Positions 58,929 to 64,000 of a stretch of 64,000 nt of DNA are shown one piece after another. Numbering within the stretch: the first letter of the stretch is position 1; every line of letters starts with the position of its first letter. The stretch covers positions 4,937,411 to 5,001,410 of the forward strand of contig NZ_CP036348.1 in assembly GCF_007753095.1 (NCBI RefSeq). The letters are read 5' to 3'. The stretch is from Rosistilla carotiformis. GTDB lineage: Bacteria > Planctomycetota > Planctomycetia > Pirellulales > Pirellulaceae. The notes below the pieces were generated by a model. It was given only the letters and a program-made list of their open reading frames with translations, had not been told where the DNA came from and ran no database searches. The position numbers and the translations under genes were made by a program.

Positions 58929-59534
58929 ATGAACGTCCAGAATCGTAGCAAAGCATCGGATGAAGAAGCGGAAGCTTCCGACGACGCCCTGATTGGCAGG
59001 GCGCTGGCCGGGGAAGCTTCGGCGTACGATTCGTTGGTGCGGCGACATGCGGGACGGTTGCTGACGATGATCCATGCTCAAGTGGGAAACCGCGACGATG
59101 CCGAGGATCTGATGCAGGAGACGTTGGCTCAGGCCTATTTTAAACTGAACACATTTGCTGGCAAAAGCAGCTTTTTTACCTGGATGTACCGGATCGCCTT
59201 CAATCTGACGATCACCAAGCGGCGGAAACGACGGCTGGAAAGCACGCACACCCAAACCAACATCGAACTGGCCCCGACGCCTCAAGACCCAGCCCGATCG
59301 GCCGACCAGCAGATGGCCGACGCCGAACAAGTCGACCGATTGCGGCACGCGATCGGATGCCTAGAAGCGGGGCGACGGACGGTGCTGGTCATGCGAGACA
59401 TCGATGGCATGGATTATGCAGAAATCGCGGAAGTACTCGCCATCCCTAAGGGAACCGTCCGCAGCCGCCTGCACCGGGCCCGACTCGACCTGCGGGAATT
59501 GTTAACGCGAGAGCGGCCGAACGATGAAGATTGA
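58929..59534 (+). CDS. ECF-type RNA polymerase sigma factor (RpoE-like)
   Basis: 201 residues. Region 2 appears as DSLVRRHAGRLLTMIHAQVGNRDDAEDLMQETLAQAYFKLNTF with SSFFTWMYRIAFNLTITKRRKRR, and region 4 as LEAGRRTVLVMRDIDGMDYAEIAEVLAIPKGTVRSRLHRARLDLRELL. This is the classical RpoE-type ECF factor. An anti-sigma gene starts 36 bp downstream. The regulon cannot be read from this window; RpoE-type factors commonly respond to envelope stress. Confidence 0.93.
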   Translation: MNVQNRSKASDEEAEASDDALIGRALAGEASAYDSLVRRHAGRLLTMIHAQVGNRDDAEDLMQETLAQAYFKLNTFAGKSSFFTWMYRIAFNLTITKRRKRRLESTHTQTNIELAPTPQDPARSADQQMADAEQVDRLRHAIGCLEAGRRTVLVMRDIDGMDYAEIAEVLAIPKGTVRSRLHRARLDLRELLTRERPNDED

Positions 59535-59570
59535 AGTACATTGGCTCTGTCGAGCATCGGATCGTTGATC

Positions 59571-60971
59571 ATGCAGTTTACTGAGGAAATGTTAACCGCC
59601 TACCTGGACGACGAATTGTCCGGGACCGAACGAGAAATCGTTGAACAGACGATCGACGCCGATCCCTCCTGCGCAGAACGGCTCCAAGAACTACGGACGA
59701 TCCGCGACGCCGTCGCCCAACTCCCCCCGATCCGCCCCCTCGCCGATCCGGTTCTCGCGGTGCGGCAACGGATCCAAGCGAAGCAACTGGCAAGCAGCGC
59801 GGCGAGCGAACGGCGAGTGCAAGCATTTGGCAGACTGACCGTACTGGCCACCGCTGCCTGTTTGATGCTGGCGATCGGCGCCTATCTGTTGCGCAGCGAA
59901 GGTCCGAGCACCGGCCAGCCGAACGGAGAGATCATCGCTTCGGGAGCGGCGACCGGCGATCCTCAAATCACCGAATCGCTGGAACTGCGAGACGGTGTCG
60001 CTTTCGAATCTCAGCCCGCCGCTGCCGATGTGGGACTGCAACTTCAACGCGATTTCCAGTCGACCGAAGAAGCCGACGCGGCCCCCCAAATCAGCGCGAT
60101 GGAACGCACGCAGCCCTCCCCCGAAGCCGAACTTGCCAAACCGCTTGCCGCCCCCCCGGCGACCTCCGCAATGCAACGCCAGTCGGCCGAACTCAACGGA
60201 TCGGCGATGGGCATGGGAGGGATGCGACAGCGTTCGCGCGCCCAGCCGTACGCCGCTCGAACGGCCCCGCAAATCCAAGCCGACCGCGGCGCAGAAGGCT
60301 TCGGCCAGGCGATTCAAGACAATGCAACGGCTCCCGCCCAAGCAGCACGACGCTACTTCTATCGCGAGACCGATCTGAATACCGGGGAATTATCAACCAC
60401 TGCCGACACCCCCCGGGTGGAATCCCCAATGGCGAAATCAACGCAGGCTCCCTTGGATTCGCAAGCCTCTCCCGCGACCGCGCCCCAGCGATCGATCGCC
60501 GCGGCGGCCGACAAGTTTGACGCCGCGCAGCGCCCCAACTCGGCCGCGAAAGACGACACGTTGCAGTACTCCAACCGCACGGGCAGCCCCGCAAAGAATC
60601 GGGTCGCCGATGCACCCCAACTGCAGCAATTCCAGAACCTGCAAATCCAGTCTTCCCCCGATTTAATAGCACCACAGCTAATCAAGATCCAGCAATTGCT
60701 AGCAGACCAAAACCTCATCTCCCAGCCGAATCCATCGAGCCGTGAAGAAGAGAAGCTTAAGGGGAACAACGACCCATTAAAGGAATCCGCCGCGACGGCC
60801 AACCAAGCGGTCCAGCTGATCATCAGCGGCCGCCCTGAAACACTTCAGCAAGTTGCCGAACAAATTTTGAAAACCGTCGCCGGACGGGAGCGAGGCAATT
60901 TGAAGACGACCTTCCAAACCTCCCCCTCCGATGACGCATCACCGATCTTGGTGATCGACCTGCTCCCCTAG
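59571..60971 (+). CDS. Membrane anti-sigma factor with long Ala/Pro/Gln-rich periplasmic region
   Basis: 466 residues from the ATG at 59571; a TTG at 59541 would add ten. The cytoplasmic part (1 to about 85) has the anti-sigma opening TEEMLTAYLDDELSGTEREIVEQ and an A-E-R-L-Q-E-L-R helix but lacks the H-x3-C-x2-C zinc ligands. One transmembrane helix follows (about 87-105, LTVLATAACLMLAIGAYLL). The remaining 350 residues are low-complexity, probably disordered, with a short structured C-terminus (VQLIISGRPETLQQVAEQIL). It likely holds the sigma factor at the membrane. Partner gene lies 36 bp upstream. Confidence 0.8.
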   Translation: MQFTEEMLTAYLDDELSGTEREIVEQTIDADPSCAERLQELRTIRDAVAQLPPIRPLADPVLAVRQRIQAKQLASSAASERRVQAFGRLTVLATAACLMLAIGAYLLRSEGPSTGQPNGEIIASGAATGDPQITESLELRDGVAFESQPAAADVGLQLQRDFQSTEEADAAPQISAMERTQPSPEAELAKPLAAPPATSAMQRQSAELNGSAMGMGGMRQRSRAQPYAARTAPQIQADRGAEGFGQAIQDNATAPAQAARRYFYRETDLNTGELSTTADTPRVESPMAKSTQAPLDSQASPATAPQRSIAAAADKFDAAQRPNSAAKDDTLQYSNRTGSPAKNRVADAPQLQQFQNLQIQSSPDLIAPQLIKIQQLLADQNLISQPNPSSREEEKLKGNNDPLKESAATANQAVQLIISGRPETLQQVAEQILKTVAGRERGNLKTTFQTSPSDDASPILVIDLLP

Positions 60972-61458
60972 AGTTCCTCTTCCAGCGACCTCGCGGCGAC
61001 TCCCTCGCCCTCCGGCGTGAATTGATTTTCGGAAACGATTTTTCAACCAACGCGCCCCTCCGAAGAAGCCAGCATTCGCTAGCAACTTCCCCTCGCTTCG
61101 CGGCGGGAACAATGCCAACGGTTGGCAAAATTCTTTTTAAGAAATCTTCTTTTTAGCTAATTCTCTGCAGACGCTTGAACTGGACACTTAGGTCTTGCAC
61201 AAAAAGGGCGTGCCCAAAAACCAGGCACGCCGGCCGGTGCCCACATCGAAGCACCCCTGCACGGATTCCGTGCACGAAAACAATGCAAGCACCTAAGTCG
61301 TGCTTGCAAAAGGGTTTACGCGATAGCGTTTGACGGCATCTGAATATGGTGGCGAGTCTGCGGGAGAGTCGAGGCGAAGGTGATGCCCGGCCACGCAGGA
61401 CCACAACATTGCGACCTTCTTGCAAGGACGCTGTCTACAGCCACGGAGCGACGGATTG
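60972..61458. other. Gene-free leader region of about 490 bp
   Basis: Between the anti-sigma stop and the ribbon-helix-helix gene start. It contains an unusually structured segment (61186-61308, listed separately). No RNA gene of known family was recognised. Confidence 0.5.
61186..61308 (+). promoter_or_regulatory. Structured leader with three hairpins and a competing long-range pairing
   Basis: Three perfect local stems: 61207-61231 (GGCGTGCC/GGCACGCC, 9-nt loop), 61258-61274 (TGCACGGA/TCCGTGCA) and 61284-61308 (TGCAAGCAC/GTGCTTGCA, 7-nt loop). In addition ACTTAGGTCTTGCA (61186-61199) can pair with TGCAAGCACCTAAGT (61284-61298) with one bulge, using the same strand as the third stem. The two folds exclude each other, as in attenuators or riboswitches. 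It ends 150 nt before the ribbon-helix-helix start codon. It could instead be an interspersed palindromic repeat. Confidence 0.45.
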
Positions 61459-62199
61459 ATGGTAAGCCACGATAACTTCAGTAACCCGACCCAGACATTG
61501 AATAACACCAACAACGACAACCGCTTTGCAAGCAATGAAGCCGCACCTGCCGCAGCAACTCCAAACCGCCTGACCTTGCCGCCGATGAACGATGGCTTGT
61601 CGCTGCAAGAACGCCCCGCCGAAGCAATGCGATTGGCTCAAGAAGCCTTCACCCAAACCTCCAATTGGATTGAGTTCTTCCGCGAGACTCTGGGCGTTGA
61701 AGGCTTCGTCCGCAAGCTGTTCCCCACGATGGAAGAGATGCAGTATTTCGAGGAGTCGCACGAGCACGGCCAGATCCAAGAAATGCTGACCGCCCTCCGC
61801 AGCCAGGACACCGGCAAGGGAGATACGCTGGAACCACAACGGATGATCACCGTCCGTTTGCCAAAGAGCCTTCACGAGTTCCTGCGAGTCCAAGCTGAGG
61901 AATTGGAACTGAGCATCAACAAGCTGTGCATCAGCAAACTGCTGCAGACCGTCGACGAAAAGATGGTCCCCGAAGAGCGTGGCGGACGCCGCGGCCGTCG
62001 CCCCGGCCCCCAAGGTCCTCGCAAGAAGAAGGAAGAAGAAGTCGCGACCGCACAGCCGACGCAACAGCCCTACGGCAGCCAAACGCCTTATGGCAACCAC
62101 GCCCCTTATGGCAACCAATCGCCCTACGGTTCGCAGCCAACCCGCACGCCTCAACCCAACTCTTATCAGCAGCCACCACAACGCCCCCATTTTGGTTAA
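61459..62199 (+). CDS. Ribbon-helix-helix protein with basic segment and YG-rich tail
   Basis: 246 residues from the ATG at 61459 (GGAG about 11 nt upstream). Residues 1-45 are Asn/Ala/Pro-rich, 50-115 helical. Residues 127-167 form a ribbon-helix-helix DNA-binding unit (RMITVRLPKSLHEFLRVQAE then ELSINKLCISKLL, the Arc/HicB-like pattern). It is followed by a basic stretch (GGRRGRRPGPQGPRKKK, 175-191) and a tail of PYG-x-Q/H repeats (204-226), ending PPQRPHFG. No toxin gene is next to it, so it is not an ordinary antitoxin. It may be a DNA-binding protein with a self-associating tail. Function unknown. Confidence 0.78.
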   Translation: MVSHDNFSNPTQTLNNTNNDNRFASNEAAPAAATPNRLTLPPMNDGLSLQERPAEAMRLAQEAFTQTSNWIEFFRETLGVEGFVRKLFPTMEEMQYFEESHEHGQIQEMLTALRSQDTGKGDTLEPQRMITVRLPKSLHEFLRVQAEELELSINKLCISKLLQTVDEKMVPEERGGRRGRRPGPQGPRKKKEEEVATAQPTQQPYGSQTPYGNHAPYGNQSPYGSQPTRTPQPNSYQQPPQRPHFG

Positions 62200-62235
62200 G
62201 CAACGCGAAATAGGGCCGGCATCAAAATGCCTTAA

Positions 62236-62256
62236 GGGCAGGTAGCCTACCTGCCC
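62236..62256 (+). terminator. 21-bp palindrome after the ribbon-helix-helix gene
   Basis: GGGCAGGTAG and CTACCTGCCC are perfect reverse complements around a single base, 37 bp after the stop codon. A second GC-rich inverted repeat (CTCCCGC/GCGGGAG) follows at 62257-62284. Either could terminate transcription; GGCAGGTAG palindromes may also be dispersed repeats. Confidence 0.45.
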
Positions 62257-62457
62257 CTCCCGCTGGCGGTCCACCGGCGGGAGCGTGGTCTGGGCGATTC
62301 CGCCCCCTCCCAGAAATCGCTTGCCCGGGTAAGCTGTGGCTCGCCAACGCTGCGCCGTTTTCGCAACCGCAGCCGACAGCGGACTCGTGATCTTGCCCCA
62401 CTGGCCGACAGGTATCTCGTCGGGCCCGACCTTCCCTCCACCCCATCGCCCACCACC

Positions 62458-63129
62458 ATGAAGTCTCAATTCCCCGACGCGATGCTTGCGCGAATGCAGG
62501 CCTGCGGCGTTGTCGCGGTGATCGTGATCGACGAACCTCAACATGCCGTCCCTTTGGCCCAAGCCCTGCTGGCCGGCGGCATCCAAGCGATCGAACTGAC
62601 CCTCCGCACTCCCGCGGCGCTCGATGCGATCGCCGCGATTGCCACGGAGGTTCCCGATGTCCTGGTCGGCGCCGGAACCGTCCTGACCACCGATCAAGTC
62701 GATGCGGTGATCGATGCCGGAGCCGCCTTCGCGGTCGCGCCCGGTTTGAACCGGCGAGTGGTCGAACGGTCGCAAGCCCGCGGTCTTCCGTTCGCCCCCG
62801 GAATTGTCACCCCATCGGATATCGAACTGGCGGTCGAACTGGGCTGCCGCGAGTTGAAATTTTTCCCCGCCGAACCGAGCGGCGGGATGCGCTACCTGAA
62901 CAGCATGGCCGCCCCCTATGCACACCTTGGCCTCCAGTTCATTCCGCTGGGCGGATTGGATGCAAAAAACATGGCATCCTATTTAAGTAGTCCGCTGGTT
63001 CCCGCGATCGGCGGATCGTGGATCGCTCCGCGGAAATTGATTCAACAGAAAGCCTGGGCGGAGATTACCGAAAACGCAACCGAAGCGAGCCGCATCGTCG
63101 CCGCTACCCAAAACAAGGAAATCGCATGA
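62458..63129 (+). CDS. eda: KDPG/KHG aldolase (Eda family)
   Basis: 223 residues. Cleaves 2-keto-3-deoxy-6-phosphogluconate to pyruvate and glyceraldehyde-3-phosphate. The Schiff-base Lys134 (CRELKFFPAE), Glu46 and Arg50 (AIELTLRTPAAL), and the phosphate-binding GGLDAKNM and IGGSW segments are present, as in trimeric class I Eda. The stop overlaps the KDG kinase start by four bases (ATGA), so the two enzymes form a unit turning 2-keto-3-deoxygluconate into central metabolites. A feeding dehydratase (51342-53114) is 9 kb away. Eda also accepts other short keto acids, so the substrate is by context. Confidence 0.93.
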   Translation: MKSQFPDAMLARMQACGVVAVIVIDEPQHAVPLAQALLAGGIQAIELTLRTPAALDAIAAIATEVPDVLVGAGTVLTTDQVDAVIDAGAAFAVAPGLNRRVVERSQARGLPFAPGIVTPSDIELAVELGCRELKFFPAEPSGGMRYLNSMAAPYAHLGLQFIPLGGLDAKNMASYLSSPLVPAIGGSWIAPRKLIQQKAWAEITENATEASRIVAATQNKEIA

Positions 63130-64000
63130 GTAAGGTCGTCACGTTTGGTGAAATCATGGGTCGGCTGGCCCCTCCAGGCTTTCTGCGTCTGCCTCAAGCG
63201 ATGCCGGGCTCTCTGGATGTCACCTTTGCCGGTGCCGAAGCGAACGTTGCCGCGTCGCTGTCGATCCTCGGGCTCGACGCCCACTTTGTCACGGCGCTGC
63301 CGAACAATCCGATCGCCGATGCCTGCGTCAATTCGTTGCGATCGATCGGGATCGATACGTCATCGATTCTTCGCAGCGACGTCGGCCGACTGGGCCTGTA
63401 CTTTCTAGAGACCGGCGCCAACCAACGCCCCAGTCGCGTGATCTACGATCGCGACGGATCGACGATCGGGCAAACACCCGCCGATGCGTACGACTGGAAC
63501 AAAATCTTCGACGGCGCCGATTGGTTCCATGTCACAGGAATCACCCCCGCCGTTTCCGAAGTGGCTGCGCAGGCGACGCTTCAAGCGGCCAAGCTGGCGA
63601 AACAGAAGGGGCTGACCGTCTCATGCGATCTAAATTTCCGCGGCAAGCTGTGGCGCTGGGACTCCTCCTCGACGCCTCACGAACTGGCCGGACGAACGAT
63701 GCGACACCTGCTTCCGTTTGTCGATGTCCTCATCGCCAACGAGGAGGACTGTGGCGACGTGTTGCAAATTCGCGCCGCCGAAACCGACGTGGCGTCGGGA
63801 AAACTGAGTGCCGAGCGTTATCCCGAAGTCGCTCGCAACGTGGTCGAACAATTTCCCAACCTGCGCTATGTGGCCACCACCTTGCGCGAGAGCTTCTCCG
63901 CGACACACAACAATTGGGGAGCGATGCTGTACGACGCCAACGCCCAATCGGCCACCTTTGCCCCGCAAACCGATGGTCAATATGAACCCTATTCGATTCG
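63126..64000 (+). CDS. kdgK: 2-keto-3-deoxygluconate kinase (PfkB family), 3' end beyond window
   Basis: At least 291 residues visible; the frame runs off the window. Phosphorylates 2-keto-3-deoxygluconate to KDPG for the aldolase encoded just upstream. The PfkB/ribokinase pattern is clear: VVTFGEIMGRLAPPG, GAEANVAASLSILGLDAHFVTALPNNPIADA, VIYDRDGST, TVSCDLNFRGKLW and LIANEEDCGDVL. The catalytic C-terminal G-A-G-D motif lies past the window edge. The ATGA overlap with eda is a strong sign of co-translation. KdgK is favoured over fructokinase by sequence type and neighbourhood. Confidence 0.88.
   Translation, partial: MSKVVTFGEIMGRLAPPGFLRLPQAMPGSLDVTFAGAEANVAASLSILGLDAHFVTALPNNPIADACVNSLRSIGIDTSSILRSDVGRLGLYFLETGANQRPSRVIYDRDGSTIGQTPADAYDWNKIFDGADWFHVTGITPAVSEVAAQATLQAAKLAKQKGLTVSCDLNFRGKLWRWDSSSTPHELAGRTMRHLLPFVDVLIANEEDCGDVLQIRAAETDVASGKLSAERYPEVARNVVEQFPNLRYVATTLRESFSATHNNWGAMLYDANAQSATFAPQTDGQYEPYSI

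Noticed and set aside
61459-62199. Antitoxin of a toxin-antitoxin pair
   Set aside because: The ribbon-helix-helix unit suggests it, but the protein is far longer than antitoxins and no small toxin gene is adjacent.

Overview
This window looks like chromosomal DNA of a planctomycete, probably in the Pirellulaceae. That is inferred from the protein repertoire: three DUF1559 pseudopilin-like proteins with almost identical N-termini, a PSD1-type cytochrome c (DUF1549/DUF1553) gene next to a DUF1501 gene, a FecR protein fused to a LamG domain, small regulatory-like lipoproteins, and a planctomycete-type bacterial microcompartment (BMC) locus. No rRNA, tRNA, CRISPR array, phage or intact insertion sequence was seen.

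Layout. 0-2.2 kb: feoA-feoB (ferrous iron uptake, minus strand, feoB cut by the window edge) with a Fur-box-like site upstream. 2.4-5 kb: a CBM9-like protein, then a DUF1559/lipoprotein pair. 5.4-10.7 kb: a U32 peptidase-family protein, a small membrane protein and the glycogen debranching enzyme GlgX. 10.6-11.7 kb: gene-free DNA with a palindromic interspersed element. 11.7-18.8 kb: a secreted sialidase-like protein, miaB coupled to a small membrane protein, a secreted HExxH metallopeptidase and a large double-VWA membrane protein. 19-23 kb: a four-gene operon (PepSY, DUF2271, DUF4198, membrane flavoreductase), probably for iron-chelate reduction. 23.6-27.7 kb: an ABC ATPase without a permease, a DUF1559 protein and a secreted Fes-like esterase. 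27.7-37.6 kb: an ECF sigma/FecR-LamG pair divergent from a PSD1-DUF1501-DUF1559-lipoprotein-VCBS series. 37.7-40.9 kb: a GNAT / acyl carrier protein / AMP-ligase minicluster.

42.2-51.1 kb is the centrepiece: a continuous plus-strand BMC operon. It has a DeoR regulator, PduL, two BMC-H shell proteins (one with a long basic N-terminal extension), an acyl kinase, three BMC-P pentamers, a CoA-acylating aldehyde dehydrogenase, an unknown 201-residue protein, a class II aldolase and an LDH/MDH-fold dehydrogenase. Together they fit encapsulated breakdown of fuculose-/rhamnulose-1-phosphate: aldolase to lactaldehyde, aldehyde dehydrogenase to lactoyl-CoA, PduL to lactoyl phosphate, kinase to lactate plus ATP. 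Four proteins carry amphipathic terminal helices resembling encapsulation peptides, including the unknown one. A pentonate dehydratase follows at 51.3 kb, and eda-kdgK lie at 62.4-64 kb, so sugar-acid catabolism is a theme.

53-64 kb also holds a CheY-like regulator with a CheX-histidine kinase fusion, a methyltransferase/MMPL exporter pair, an ECF sigma/anti-sigma pair, and a ribbon-helix-helix protein with a low-complexity tail preceded by a leader that can fold in competing ways. All functions are read from sequence motifs; no database search was run.
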